From Diaporthe sp. PMI_573 (Eukaryota > Ascomycota > Sordariomycetes > Diaporthales > Diaporthaceae), in NCBI GenBank assembly GCA_021399435.1, contig JAJTUP010000012.1:1054001-1118000 (forward strand): a stretch of DNA of 64,000 bases, read 5' to 3'. Made by a program: the position numbers and the translations under genes. A model generated the notes under the pieces. It searched no databases. It saw only the letters and a list, made by a program, of their open reading frames with translations, and was not told the origin of the DNA. This document shows, piece by piece, positions 41,865-53,165 of the stretch. The first letter of the stretch is position 1. Every line of letters starts with the position of its first letter.

Positions 41865-42787
41865 AATAGTATCTTCAAAAAGGACGTGGAGATGGCGTGG
41901 CTACCTCCTTCACATACACTATTATAGTAACACAGCCACACTTAAGAAATGTGAAAACATCATTATAGAGCACCTGTGGCTTGGTCTTCTTGTCTTCTAA
42001 CTCTCTATCCCATAGGATATTTCCCCAAGGGAGGCTGTCCTAGAAGAGGTTGACCTACTGGCGGTTGGTGGATAGATGCTGTGGCCGCGAAGCGGATACC
42101 CGAGGAAAGTTGGTCTTAAATGAACCGTGGCTGGCTGGTCAGCACGAAACGGTCCTCATGAAATGGAATGATTTTCTAAAGGCACTCGAGATTTTATCCT
42201 CCCGGAAATCGAGATCGGAGAAACATCAGCCACGGGTGGTCTGATATGCTGGTGACAGTTTCTCATGTTTAAATGGTCGAGCACGCCCAGGTATGGTCGT
42301 CTGTAAAAGCAAATGACTGCCAACTGTGCCGCGAATTCAGACCACATAGTCTCCGTACCGCAGGACACATATGGGATTCCTTAGACTTCTCAATATGTGG
42401 TGTGGAATAGGTAATCGACTGTGCCGAAATGGCAGCCGCAGGGTAAGGTGACAAACATCACGTTGGCCGCCAAGGAATGCCAGCCGGAAGCCCCTGTTCA
42501 AGCTGCTGTGGACCCCTGATTTTCGATGCGGGATGGGACTGCAGAATGCCCGTTGCCGATCCGTGATGGCAACCCCGCGTCCACTTTTCAAACATGTCAA
42601 CTGCTACTACACACGACTGCACCAGACGTCGAGAAGCACGCTGGCACCTTGCTCCTGAGCCGCCATAGCACCGCCATTTGAATTGTGGGCGGAGGACCCG
42701 CCAGAACCAAAACAAAGGCAGAAAACTGCCCCTCTCTCCGGTGCTCATCCTTGCCCCCGCCCACCAGCCTCCAAACACAACATCACC
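41865..42787. other. Intergenic region upstream of KAE1
   Basis: This 923-bp gap holds the aspartate kinase 3' UTR and the KAE1 promoter. I see no gene. Confidence 0.55.
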
Positions 42788-43924
42788 ATGTCTCCCGCAG
42801 TGGCAGCCCCAACAAACGGCAAGCGCCGCCTCCTAGCCCTAGGCTGCGAAGGAAGCGCGAACAAGCTCGGCGTCGGCGTGATCTCGCACACTCTACCACT
42901 GCCGCCCATCCCCAGCGACACGCAGCCCTGCGCCGACGTTCTCTCCAACATCCGCCATACCTACAACGCCCCGCCCGGCGCGGGCTTCCTCCCCAAGGAC
43001 ACGGCGCAGCACCACCGCGCGCAGTTCTGCAACGTCACCCTCGAGGCCCTGCGGAAGGCGGGCGTGACCCGCCCGCGCGACGAGATCGACTGCGTCGCGT
43101 TCACGGGGGGACCCGGGATGGGGGCTCCCCTGACGAGCGTGGCCATCGCGGCGCGGACGCTCGCGCTGCTCTGGGACAAGGAGGACGACATGGTGGGGGT
43201 GAACCACTGCGTGGGCCACATCGAGATGGGGCGGAGCATCACGGGCGCGAACAACCCGGTGGTTCTGTACGTGTCGGGCGGGAACACGCAGGTCATCGCC
43301 TACGCGGAGCAGCGGTACCGCATCTTCGGGGAGGCGCTGGACATCGCGGTGGGGAACTGCCTGGACCGGTTCGCCCGCACGATCATGATCCCCAACGACC
43401 CGGCGCCGGGCTACAACATCGAGCAGCTGGCCAAGAGGGCCACGGGGGACGTCCTGCACGACCTGCCCTACGCCGTCAAGGGCATGGACTGCTCCTTCAG
43501 CGGCATCCTCGCCAAGGTCGACGACCTCGCCGCCCAGATGCTGGCCGGGAAGAAGGTCACCACCGCCGAGGGCAAGGCCGTCGAGATCACAAAGGAGGAC
43601 CTGTGCTTCAGCCTGCAGGAGACCGTTTTCGCCATGCTGGTGGAGATCACGGAGCGCGCCATGGCCCACGTCGGCAGCCAGCAGGTCCTGATCGTGGGCG
43701 GCGTCGGCTCCAACCTGAGGCTGCAGGATATGATGGGCGCCATGGCGCGGGACAGGGGTGGCAGTGTCTACGCGACGGACGAGAGGTTCTGCATCGACAA
43801 CGGCATCATGATCGCACATGCTGGCCTTCTGGCATACGAGGCCGGCTTCCGTACCCCTCTCAAGGACACCACGGTCACCCAACGCTTTCGGACAGACGAG
43901 GTACATGTCAAGTGGAGGGTCTGA
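42788..43924 (+). CDS. KAE1: tRNA N6-adenosine threonylcarbamoyltransferase Kae1 (KEOPS)
   Basis: A single exon of 378 residues from the ATG at 42788 ([20 protein letters not shown]). It shows the ASKHA-fold and family marks: [31 protein letters not shown], the metal-binding HCVGH pair (~139-143), [20 protein letters not shown], and [13 protein letters not shown] with [15 protein letters not shown] near the end. Kae1 transfers the threonylcarbamoyl group to A37 of ANN-decoding tRNAs within the cytosolic/nuclear KEOPS complex. Very high GC at third positions creates long false open frames on other frames and the opposite strand. The upstream neighbour makes precursors of threonine, a substrate of this pathway; the adjacency may be coincidence. 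Confidence 0.96.
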   Translation: MSPAVAAPTNGKRRLLALGCEGSANKLGVGVISHTLPLPPIPSDTQPCADVLSNIRHTYNAPPGAGFLPKDTAQHHRAQFCNVTLEALRKAGVTRPRDEIDCVAFTGGPGMGAPLTSVAIAARTLALLWDKEDDMVGVNHCVGHIEMGRSITGANNPVVLYVSGGNTQVIAYAEQRYRIFGEALDIAVGNCLDRFARTIMIPNDPAPGYNIEQLAKRATGDVLHDLPYAVKGMDCSFSGILAKVDDLAAQMLAGKKVTTAEGKAVEITKEDLCFSLQETVFAMLVEITERAMAHVGSQQVLIVGGVGSNLRLQDMMGAMARDRGGSVYATDERFCIDNGIMIAHAGLLAYEAGFRTPLKDTTVTQRFRTDEVHVKWRV

Positions 43925-44204
43925 ACCAACGGCGTTTAAGACGCACAACATGGTCTGATGCCCGTGCTCCCTTGGCCCGGGATCCATTTACGGCCCTTGG
44001 CCGGTATGACTACGCCGGGTTTCGACGCCTAGGAATGTACAACCCCCCCCCCACCGATGACTTTTCCGATCCCATGTCCAAAGCCGCCGTACAAGTGCCA
44101 TTCCAGACACCCGATGAAGGGTATCAACCCTTGCTTAGCCTGCCGTTTCCCCAACTCCAACCCAAAGGCAGACGGCTATTAGAATTTCAACGCAAATGAC
44201 GGGC
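43925..44204. other. 3' intergenic region (KAE1 and SNF1-beta converge)
   Basis: These 280 bp between convergent stops contain a C9 run at about 44043-44051. I see only 3' UTR sequence. Confidence 0.55.
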
Positions 44205-45851
44205 CTAGTCGTGTCCGGGAACCGGCTTATACATGATGGTGGTCACGTACTACTCGGACATCAGCAACCTCGACCGGGTTATGCGTTGCGACAGTGCAGT
44301 GGACTTCTTACCTTGTCTCTGTATCTCGTGGTCGCCGACACCGCCAAGGTCCCATTCTTGATACTACTAGTCGCAAGGTGGTTCAACGTGGTGTGGTTCG
44401 GCATGTTGAGCACGCTGTTGTCGTCCTTCATTAGGGTGGCAGCGTTCAGGATTGGTTTCGAGAGGAAGCCAGGCAGGCTCGGTGGGGTGGGAAGCTTCTC
44501 GATGGCCGCGGCTGCGGCCTGGGAGATGGGCGAGTCCTCGGGCTCATTGTCGTAGTCGAGCAGGTACTGTGGATATACCCGCGAGAATGCCTCCACAGGG
44601 AGCACCTGCTTGTCCTTGGGCTGACGGGCCTTCTGCGCTTCGGTCTCGGCAAGCTGCCTGTCGTACCTCTCCTGGGGCGTCTTTGCCGCCTCGGACGGGG
44701 TCGCGGGTACATCGTCGGGGCTGACTTCGATGTAGTTGACCAGGTTGTTGCCAAAATCGACAGTAGTGGGCAGGTCCGGCGATGTCTGCATATTATTGTC
44801 CACCAAAAAGCGGACATGATGCGTGCCGGGGAGGATGTTGATCGTGGTGGCAAAGACCCCCGGACGGCCCTCGCTATACAAAACCTGTCAGCCTGACCAT
44901 TCCTGAAAATCTGTGATGTGATACGACGCATGCATGCGCGAGGGTCCTCGTAAACGCGCGGTCGCTTCTGGAACCCGCACGACATGGCCCCACCGAGATG
45001 GAGAGAACCTACACAGGATGGAGCCTTTGCTTGCGGTTCCATTGAAAAATGGTACCGGTCACGTAGACCCTTTCACCTCCCCGAAGCCATTCCAGCCGGG
45101 TGGGCACAGTCGGCCTCGTCTTGTCCACCCGCAGCTCCTCGGCGTCGTCCTCGTCTACGGTTGTGGTGCTCAGGTTGGAGGACTTCCTCGCAATATCACC
45201 GTCTCCTCCGGACAGGTCAAGCGCCTCGACGGGCCCCCCGGCGTCTTCTGGCGCGGTGATGGGCGAGCCGGGAGTATGTACCTCCTCCTCGATGGGCAGG
45301 GGCATGCGCGGCGGCCTCCCGATGAAAGACATGTCGGAAATACTGCCCTGGGCGTGGAGGGCGGCCTCGCTTGCGTCTAGGGGAGAGACGGGTGAAGTCG
45401 GCTCGGGCGGAGCTGTGTCCCTGGCGGTGTTGGGCACGTCGACAGGCCTGGTCGGACCCGCGTCGGGGGCTGGCTTGGGTTTGGAGGCGGGGACGGGCAG
45501 CGGCCTGGGATCTGAGGCCCTCGTGAAGGAGGCGGCGCCAGCGGCTGTGGTGGACTTTGTGGAGCCGACTGGCGATGCTGCTAGGGAGGTGATGGGGAGG
45601 GCCTGTGAGTTTTTGATGTCGGTAGAGCCATGGGCCTGTGCTAGCGAGGCTTGTGCGGGCACGGCCTCGCTGTGGTTGCGGACGGAGATGGGCAGCCTTG
45701 CGGTGTTACCGCCCCTGTGGTGATGGTCACGGTCCCTTGCAGGCAGCGAGTGCGAGTGATGGTGCCGCCTCGGGGAATCGTGACCTTGGCCGTGGCCAGA
45801 AGCGGAGGGAGTGGGGGTCCCCTGCTTGGATGTGGAGGGATTGTTCCCCAT
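44205..45851 (-). CDS. SNF1/AMPK beta subunit (Sip/Gal83-like)
   Basis: Three exons (45851-45013, 44873-44312, 44249-44205) give 481 residues. It starts MGNNPSTSKQG, an N-myristoylation signal like yeast Sip2. A His/Ser/Pro-rich disordered region (~10-250) includes SPRRHHHSHSLP. The glycogen-binding CBM48 module follows (~255-345), split by intron 1: RLEWLRGGERVYVTGTIFQW, KQRLHPVEGRPGVF, LPGTHHVRFLVDNNMQTS. The C-terminal ASC domain has FSRVYPQYLLDYD, LPTPPSLPGFLSKPILN, MPNHTTLNHLATSSIKNG and the ending YVTTIMYKPV, which needs the 45-nt last exon. The beta subunit bridges Snf1 kinase and Snf4 and directs localisation in glucose signalling. Confidence 0.95.
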
Positions 45852-46934
45852 GGTGGGTGAGAGGAGATCGTCGTGGGCGTGGGATGCGGCAGGGCAGAGT
45901 GGGAAAAAGGAAAGACGGGGGTGGGATAGGACAGGCGCAAGGAAGGGCGCGGGCCACTCTTGGATCAGACCTCGATCAGATGACGGTATTTAGTCCGTAT
46001 GTCGACGGGTCAGCTGAGCTGGATATCGTTTGGGCTGCCGAGTCAGGGACGACGCAGTCAGGCTGGGTGGCTGGGGGGAGGGGAGGGGGTTCAGATGGCC
46101 CGGGGAAGGGGACAAAGGGCGAAGCTCAAGTCCAACGAGTGATGACAACGGTGATGAGGGAGAGTGGTGCAAAGGTGAGTGGCCAGCGGCAGATGGACCT
46201 GTACTCCGTACCTGGCCAAGGCAATGAATGGACAGCGACACCCTGGACCAGTACGAGCTAGCGACTTGCAAGACAGGGCAGTGGCGTCTGCCAATCAGTC
46301 TGGGCAGTCGGGCTGGCCCTTTTACTCTGCAGCACAAGACCTTGGAAGTTGAGGCAAGCAAATGGAGCGGACGAGGCCTGCAACGGGTAGCTATGTTGAA
46401 TTCTTTGCCCCGTAGAGTCGGTCCGGCACAGGTCGACTGCTCCGAAGAAGCCCAGGTAGACTTCGGCAGACTGGTCATGATGGGTCCCCCCCGCCCAGAA
46501 ATCGTCCAAGCTCCCTCGCCTGCGGCCTGTCTGCTGCTGGGCGAGGGTGCCAGCTACTTTATCGATAAGGGGGAGGTTCCTGCCGGCCAATCTCCTCTGG
46601 TCCGGCGCCCCTTACATAACTTGCTGGGATGGGTCTTCCCCACATCCTACCTCATCGCCTAACGAGCTGCAAGGCAAGGGTTCTGTCGGGAGCCCACCCG
46701 GTCAACGTCCCATCAGCAATTAACCCCCCTGCTGGAAACGTTATTGGAATGTAGCAGCCCTCGGCGACTCCTTGAGACGTCCTGACCATCGCCGTCCAGC
46801 CCCAGACAGCAGACAGCAGACAGCAGACAGCTGTGACCCCCGAAACAATGAGTCAATAAATCATTTAATCAACTGCTGTACAACTTGCACGTGGAAACCC
46901 TCTCCGCTCAGCTCATCCCGAGAACGGGCCTCAG
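45852..46934. promoter_or_regulatory. Divergent promoter region of SNF1-beta and the membrane protein
   Basis: A 1.08-kb head-to-head region. A short tandem array of AGACAGC units (46804-46830) lies about 100 bp upstream of the membrane-protein start. No gene is seen. Confidence 0.5.
46804..46830. repeat. AGACAGC tandem repeat
   Basis: About four 7-nt copies (AGACAGC) in the presumed promoter or 5' UTR of the downstream gene. Confidence 0.8.
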
Positions 46935-47918
46935 ATGATGGCCTGGCAGGACGCCGCGATATCAGTCCTCTCCATCGTCTTCCTCCTCTGCCACGCCATC
47001 TACACAGCAATCACCACTTCACTCGTCGCAGTCGCCCGCCTTGGCCTGTCCCTTCTGCGTCTTGCGTCATGGCCCATATCAGCTTTTTATAATACCTTGC
47101 TCTTCGTGTTCGCGCCTGTCATATACACCATACGGTGGGTGGACAGCCCAGACCCCCCCCCCACATCTGAATTGTTCACTGAGCTGTTTAATCGTCCTCA
47201 ACCCGAGTGACTAATTGACTGACTGCTATTTCATCAAGATTCATCCTCACCCCATTCTTCTTCATCTTCAACAGGCTCCCAAGGCTCGAGGTGAGTTATG
47301 TCGTCCCACATAACCAGGGGGTTGCTCAAAGGATCCCTGCTGACTCGCACTGCAGCCACTTTACATCTATGTACGTTCAGACTCTGTCTCTATTTCTGTG
47401 TCGACATCTTGCCTGTTCCTTTGACGTCAACACCCTCATGTAATCAATCTTTCGATATCAAAAATCGATAGAGCCGAGACCTGCATGCATCTAACTCGCT
47501 CCCCTCAAAACAGTTCGGCTCCGCCGCCTTCGTAGGGGTCACCTTCGGCCTTCTCCTCATGCTCACCTCCAGCAGCATGTTCGCCGTCCTCGGGCTCTAC
47601 GACAGCCCCGACGAGGAGAAGGCGAGGGGGGGCAGGAGGTCTCACGGCACAAGGCCTTTCCCGCAGTCGCCGTACGTCGGTGACGACGAGGAGGCCGGCC
47701 TCCACCGCCAGCGGCCAACCACACCGCTGCTCGACAGCAGCGAGCAGGACAAGCTCGACGCCCTGCTGTCGACCCTCAGCTCCCCGGACTCGGACCTCGG
47801 TGGCCTGGCCATGCAGGGCTGGCGGGACAGCCCCAACATCAAGCGGAAGCGGAGGTCGGCTGCCGCGTCACGCATTGGGATTGGGACCATCCTAGAGGAA
47901 GAGGACGATTCATTTTGA
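46935..47918 (+). CDS. Unrecognised fungal multi-pass membrane protein
   Basis: Four exons (46935-47134, 47239-47290, 47356-47370, 47514-47918) give 223 residues; the start could also be the second Met at 46938. The N-terminal ~110 residues are strongly hydrophobic with about three membrane segments (ISVLSIVFLLCHAIYTAI, YNTLLFVFAPVIYTI, FILTPFFFIFN). A last segment (FVGVTFGLLLMLTSSSMFAVL) follows. The C-terminal ~95 residues are polar and Ser/Asp-rich with an RRSHGTRPFP start, a dileucine-like PLLDSSEQDKLDALL, a basic IKRKRR patch and an acidic end LEEEDDSF. The third exon is just 15 nt (PLYIY). I know of no named family. The layout suggests an endomembrane protein with a cytosolic tail (inference). 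Confidence 0.75.
47356..47370 (+). other. 15-nt microexon of the membrane-protein gene
   Basis: The bases CCACTTTACATCTAT (PLYIY) lie between a CTGCAG acceptor and a GTACGT donor. They keep the frame between RLPRLE and FGSAAFVGV. Confidence 0.7.
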
Positions 47919-48347
47919 AGAGGCTTGCTTATGTGTGATGCTGCGGGTTGCCCTGGTGCTAAGGAAGCTGTGCATATTTGGTATCAAAACTATGTATGGT
48001 CCCTCCGTTCGCCCTACTCCCAAGGCAAACCAATGAGAAGCTACGCCTGCTGCTGTAAACACCTATTTCACCACCCTGGTGCTGAGTGAATGTCGACTGT
48101 AGACCTTCCGGGCGCCCCTCAACGCCTTCTTTTCCGGCTTGTGAACAAATGCCGTCTCCTTCGAAGCTTCGGCTCCTGCTGCATGATTCTAACAATGCCT
48201 AGCAAACGTTCCTTTCTCAGACTCTCCGAGATGTTCGCACCACAGGTGTCCAGCTGACAGCTAATGGACTTCAAATCTATGCCCTCCTCGATTGATGCAT
48301 CCGATCTTCTGGCTCTGCTGACTGCGGGCTCAGCAAAAGCCGCGATG
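47919..48347. other. 3' intergenic region (membrane protein and BUR1 converge)
   Basis: These 429 bp lie between convergent stops. I see no gene. Confidence 0.55.
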
Positions 48348-50210
48348 CTATCTGCGGTCTCTCGCGTAGTCCCAGTCTCTGTCAGGCCCCCTTCCACCAA
48401 CGGGTGATCGGCTACGATATCGGCGGTCACGTGGTGGACGGTCTCGGTCTCGGTCCCGATCTCTCTCGCGCTCGCGCTCACGCTCACGCTCACGCTCGCG
48501 ATAACTTGGGATGTACGTGTCGACGTCGCTTCTGCCGACAGGTGGTCTGTTCCGAGGTGCTCGGTCGCGGTCCCGATCGCGGTCGCGATCTCGCTGCCCA
48601 TCAAGATACACATCCGGTCCGCCGCTGCCGTAATTATCGACAGGAGGTGGCGGTCGTGGTGGGAGGGCGTGTGGGCCTCGTGACCACGCCGGCACTCTTT
48701 CACCTGGTCCAGGGCCGTTCCGGTGGGGGTGAGGGGGATATCGACCCCCATTCATGCCGTTGCGGCCACCATAATCGTTGCTGTTAAAACTGGGGTTTCC
48801 AGCAACGTCATGCGGTTGCGGTCCGCGTCCGACAGTCCCGCCTTTTGGAGCGGGAGGAAGCGCCGCCTTGCGATCGTGGAACTTTCTCCTGTCGAGCTCG
48901 TGACTTTCCTCCATGATCGGCAACTCGCCAGGTTGCGCCGGCAATGGAGCCGTGTGCAAGTACGGGTGCTCAAGGGCGTCGATCGCATTGATGCGCCTCT
49001 TCCAGTCGAGCCGCATGAGTTCTCTGAGGAGGGCAACAGCACCTTGTCCGTATCTATAACAGCATCAGACGTGCCATCCTCCGAGATCGGGGACAGGCTC
49101 GGGGTTACTTACTTTGCGAAGCGATGTCCAAGGTCACCGGGTCGCGGCCGAGGCTTGATCGCCTCCGCCCCGGGAAGTTGTCTAAAGCCTGGCATGTTGT
49201 CTTCCGTGGGTGTGCCACACAGGTCGAAGATAATGTCCAGTTGGTGATGGTCGCTCTCGCCAGCCAGGATCGGCTTTCCCCAGAGCATTTCTCCAAAGAC
49301 GCAACTGACAACTAATGAGCCTGACGTCTTGTGTGTTCTAGACTTGGGGACACTCACCCAACTCCCCACATGTCGATGGCCGTGGTGTACTTCTTCAGAT
49401 GCAGCAGAAGCTCAGGGGGGCGGTACCAGCGCGTGACCACCAGGCTAGTGTAGTCGCGTCGACCTTCACCACCACCCCGGCCCTTTACCGGGGGCGGTTC
49501 GTCGTAGAGCCTCGCGAGACCAAAATCTGCGATCTGTAGGACACCCTTGTTGTTGATCAGAAGGTTGGCTGCCTTCATGTCTCGATGCAGGATCTTGTTT
49601 TCGTGCAGGTACTTCAGACCTTCGAGGAGCTGCACTAGGTAGCACTTGATCTGTGCCTCGGTGAAGGTGATGGAGGGGTTGTCGAGCAGGCCAGAGAGAT
49701 CGTGGTCCATGTATGGAGTGGCCATGTAAACGACGGGTTTCTTGCGCTTGTCGGCTAACACATGAGGTGTCAGTGAACCACTGCTGTGGCTGGGGTAGAG
49801 TCTGAACCCACTGCTCCTCGCTGGGTGCTCAACAGCCATGTCTTCCAGCCTGAGAACGTTCTGATGTGATAGAAGTTTGAGGAGCTTGATCTCCCGCAGA
49901 GCGGTGATGGGGAACTGGATTGTGTGTGTCAGCGACCCTGCTTGGGAGACCTCATCGACGGGTGCGCTCCTCTGGGACTCACTCCATCCTTCTCGTTGTG
50001 CATTATGATCTTCTTCAAGGCCACGAGGGCGCCGGTCTTCCTGGATCTGGCGCGATGGACCTCGCCGAATGTTCCCTCTCCCAGCTTACCCAGGACCTCG
50101 AAATCCCCGATCCGGGAGCACCCGACGAAGCTGTGCTTTGGGCGCATATGCCCGACAGCAAAGTGGCGCGGCGAGCTGCTCGCGCCCGCTCCCAGGGACG
50201 GTGCGCTCAT
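48348..50210 (-). CDS. BUR1: Bur1/Sgv1 cyclin-dependent kinase (CDK9-like)
   Basis: Five exons (50210-49983, 49914-49812, 49754-49358, 49304-49113, 49053-48348) give 541 residues. The kinase domain (~34-345) has the glycine loop GEGTFGEV (44-51), a PITALRE cyclin-binding helix, [21 protein letters not shown] and [13 protein letters not shown]; the HRDM and PITAxRE forms are typical of Bur1. Intron 2 (49755-49811, 57 nt) is in frame; removing it gives [17 protein letters not shown] as in the family. The C-terminal ~200 residues are Pro/Gly-rich and end in runs of Arg-Asp and Arg-Glu dipeptides and an RSRSP motif. Bur1 phosphorylates Spt5 and the Pol II CTD during elongation. Confidence 0.94.
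48440..48600. repeat. Arg-Glu/Arg-Asp coding tandem repeats in BUR1
   Basis: Hexanucleotide-like tandem repeats encode (RE)n and (RD)n: about 48460-48503 and 48565-48593. Such arrays are prone to length changes in frame. Confidence 0.75.
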
Positions 50211-50829
50211 GGTGAGGTTGTGTTGGCACACTTGGTCGGGGGGAACTGTGGTTGATCGTTGTCGATCTGACACCGGCTGGAGACGAGTGCCTCGCGAACG
50301 GGAGGCTGCCCGGTGGATGGATGGCCCACTGCTTGCGAGGCTGTAGAGCAAAGGTTGGCCAGGTTGATGCGATCAGCGGCTGTTCGGCTGTGACGCTGTC
50401 GAACAGAGTTCATCTGTGGAGCGATTGGAGAAGGGCCATCTGAGAGGGACTTGCAGACATGCCTCCAGGAGTCCCACCTGGGAAACTCTGTTCGTATGGG
50501 GTTCAGGCGAACAATGGAGGGGTTGGTCGATGAATAGTGCGAAGAATAATAGCCCGGTGTACCATTGTTGAACTTGGGCGCTCCTCTAGTGTGAATAGAG
50601 TGCAATAGGTACAGCAATGGGCGTGAGCCGGCCGGGACGGCGCGCACGGGCCACCCAATTGGAATACCGTGGGGACGCCGGCTTGCCTGGGCACCGCAAC
50701 ATCACCTGCCAGGAGTCGGACGACCTCTCATTTGGAAAACGACCACGGCCCGCGACTCCAGACTCGCAGCAGACACCAACCATATCCTGCGAGCTGCCCA
50801 ACCATTGAAAGATTGATTGATCATTCACA
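50211..50829. promoter_or_regulatory. Shared promoter of BUR1 and the complex I subunit gene
   Basis: A 619-bp head-to-head region with a CCAATTGG palindrome (50653-50660) that presents a CCAAT box on both strands. No gene is seen. Confidence 0.5.
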
Positions 50830-51146
50830 ATGGCCCCTCAACCACCAAAGGGCTTTCCTGCCAGCTTTCGACCACATGTGCCGCCGTTCTACCGCTTTTG
50901 CGCGACAGGCCTGGGCGCCAGCATGTGGTTCTTCGTAAGCTCGAAAGCTGTTTACGCCCAATTGACGGAGGAGCACCTGCTAACACTCGGACGCAGCTGA
51001 TGTACCGCGCAAAGAAGGACGGTTCGTGGTTACGACCTGAACCCTGGGGCTGGAAGCCCGGCCTCGAACCCGATCCGACACAGAATCGCTGACACACCCG
51101 TACAGGTCCGGTATTGATGGGCTGGAAGCACCCTTGGGACCACTAG
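50830..51146 (+). CDS. Small NADH:ubiquinone oxidoreductase (complex I) subunit, NDUFB2-like
   Basis: Three exons (50830-50934, 50997-51021, 51106-51146) give 56 residues; the middle exon is 25 nt. The sequence has an N-terminal FPASFRPHVPPFYRF segment and one membrane helix (ATGLGASMWFFLMY). It ends with the motif KKDGPVLMGWKHPWDH, which I recognise from small accessory subunits of mitochondrial complex I in plants and fungi (AGGG/NDUFB2-like; about 6.6 kDa here). The protein is far below usual gene-calling length, but splice sites and motif agree. Its role would be structural, in the inner-membrane arm. The exact subunit name is less certain than membership of complex I. Confidence 0.82.
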
Positions 51147-51381
51147 ATGGCGGCGAGAGGGATCCCTGGCTAGAAGGATTTGCATTACATGTTGGCCAAG
51201 CTCGAGCGATCCGACCGGCTGGCACTGTGGGAACAGGAGATGCAGACGACATATTCGGTACCGTTTCTGAAAGGCCCTTTTCAGCTGGCTGGAGTACAAT
51301 GGACATCAATTACGAAATACCATAGAGGAGGGGTTCCTACTATGAATCTACCCAAGAGAGCGGTCTTCTAAGTCTACATCA
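51147..51381. other. 3' intergenic region (complex I subunit and methyltransferase converge)
   Basis: These 235 bp between convergent stops are presumptive 3' UTRs. Confidence 0.55.
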
Positions 51382-52706
51382 TTACTGGGGCTTCTCGAAC
51401 AGGTAATGCGCAACTCCCCAAGTGTCGCCTCCACCAAATGCGAACAGTTCAGAGCAAGCCATGTAGAAGATCTGCCACCGGCTATACCACGTGTATGAAT
51501 TCTCCTTGCCGTAGGTCTCTTCAAAATGAGGCCACAGCTTCTCCCGATTCTTGATCATCGTTGAGAGCCAGTCCTGGCGAGAGGTTAGTCGCGGTATGCT
51601 CACCCTGTGGGTACGAGACGGGAAACTCACCTCGCAGGTCTTGGAGTAGTGTTTGCCGTTTACCCACCACTGCTTCTGGATTTTCAGATCCTTTTGGTGG
51701 TACAGGAGCAGGTCGAAGGACATCATCGTGCCACCGGTGAAGAAGTGCGTGGTCATCCAGCCATCCTCATAATCATAGGGGGTGTCCTTGTGACAGAAGA
51801 TGTGCAAGAAGAGCTTCCCGCCAGGCTTCAGAGCCCTCGAGACCTTCGCCATTAGCTTCTCATGGTTCTTCATGTGTTCAAACATCTGAGATGAATCGTC
51901 AGTGATACGTTGATTCATGAGTTAAGCATCCAATGTCGACTACGGACTGACCTCGACGGAGACGACCCTGTCAAAAGACTCGGGCTCGAACTCATAATCG
52001 ACCACATTTCCTGTGACCACGTTCAGATTCTTCAGCCCCTTCTCCTCCGCCTTGGAGTCGATGTACTGCTTTTGCGTCTTTGAGTTGGAAAACGCCGTCA
52101 CCTTGGCATTTGGCAGCATCTCGGCGAAGAAGAGCGCGCCTGAACCCCAGCCGCAGCTGGATGAAAATGAGCCGTCAGCCAGAGCCCAAACCACAATGCG
52201 AAAGAAGAAGCGGCACACGCGGTGGGAAGCCAAGTGACGATAAGAGGATTACACCCACCCCAGGTCCAAGATTCGCATGCCGTCCTTCAGCTCGGCCCTC
52301 TCGATGTAGGCCCTCAGCATCGCGACCTCGGCCTCGCCCAGGGTCTCGGTGCCCTTGGGGTACAGGCACGACGAGTACTTCATCCTAGGCCCCAGGGAGC
52401 CAAGGTAGACGCCAGTGCCGACCTCGTAGTGCTGCTTGTTGGCCGAGGCGGTCTCGATGGCGATGGGCCGGGCGCGCGACTCGGCAATGTACTCCATCTT
52501 GCGGTCCAGCGCGTCCGCGAGCGACGAGGAGGCGATCTCATCTAGGCGCTGGCGGAGCTGCCGCCGGATGCCCACGCGGATGACGGCGTGCGGGAGATAC
52601 CCGCTGTCCAGGACACTGTCCAGGAGCTGGTCCGAGACTGTCGGTGCTGGTCAGCATGGCCTGGTGATGTGGTGAGGTTTGCTGGGTGGGATTTACCGTA
52701 ATTCAT
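51382..52706 (-). CDS. SAM-dependent methyltransferase, CFA-synthase/coclaurine N-methyltransferase-like
   Basis: Five exons (52706-52697, 52637-52259, 52156-51952, 51885-51631, 51573-51382) give 346 residues. The first exon is 10 nt (MNY plus one base). Family marks are YEVGTGVYLGSLGPRMKYSS then CLYPKGTETLGEAE, the SAM-binding motif ILDLGCGWGSGALFFAEM (~127-140), FSNSKTQKQYI, VSVEMFEHMKN and KLFLHIFCHKDTPYDYE. The architecture matches cyclopropane-fatty-acid synthase-like methyltransferases, but plant relatives methylate amines, so lipid and amine substrates are both possible. There is no N-terminal membrane segment, so it is probably cytosolic. All four introns have standard GT..AG ends and correct phases. 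Confidence 0.88.
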
Positions 52707-53165
52707 CGTGGACTGATTATGTTGGTGGGTCTTTATTCCCGAACCGTCACTAACACATGCGATGGGTTTGTGAAGGGGTTAGCAGCAGCTGTCAAAAACA
52801 CCTGGGCAGTTCGTGAGATTCACAAGAGCCATGGCTGGAGCTAGGGAAGCTGGGTAAATACTACGGCGCGAGGCATGGATGTGTCGGACGGCAATTCCCC
52901 ACCAGGCTGAAGTGATGCGGTCATACATGGCAACGGGAAGGAACGTGCCGGGCGCTGTCTCTGCCAGGCTTTTGAAACACTCGCTGCGGGTGCGACTTTG
53001 GACCAAACAGGCCCTGGAATGCAACGCGACTAACCCCATACAGACAATTGTTGGATATATGAGACTGAGATGTGGCCTGTGGTACTTTAACCAGCTACTA
53101 CTGTATATTCCCAGACATGCTTCTAAGCTTTTCCACCTCTTCCAATATTTTGACGACAACATCAA
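52707..53165. other. Intergenic region upstream of the methyltransferase
   Basis: A 459-bp gap with the methyltransferase promoter and the P5B ATPase 3' UTR. The open frame at 52779-53165 (-) has no family features and is rejected. Confidence 0.55.

Noticed and set aside
42685..44199. A 504-codon plus-strand open frame overlapping KAE1 in another frame, and a 364-codon minus-strand frame (42893-43987)
   Set aside because: Both mirror KAE1 codon bias. The Arg/Gly/His-rich translations are typical shadows, while the KAE1 frame has every family motif.
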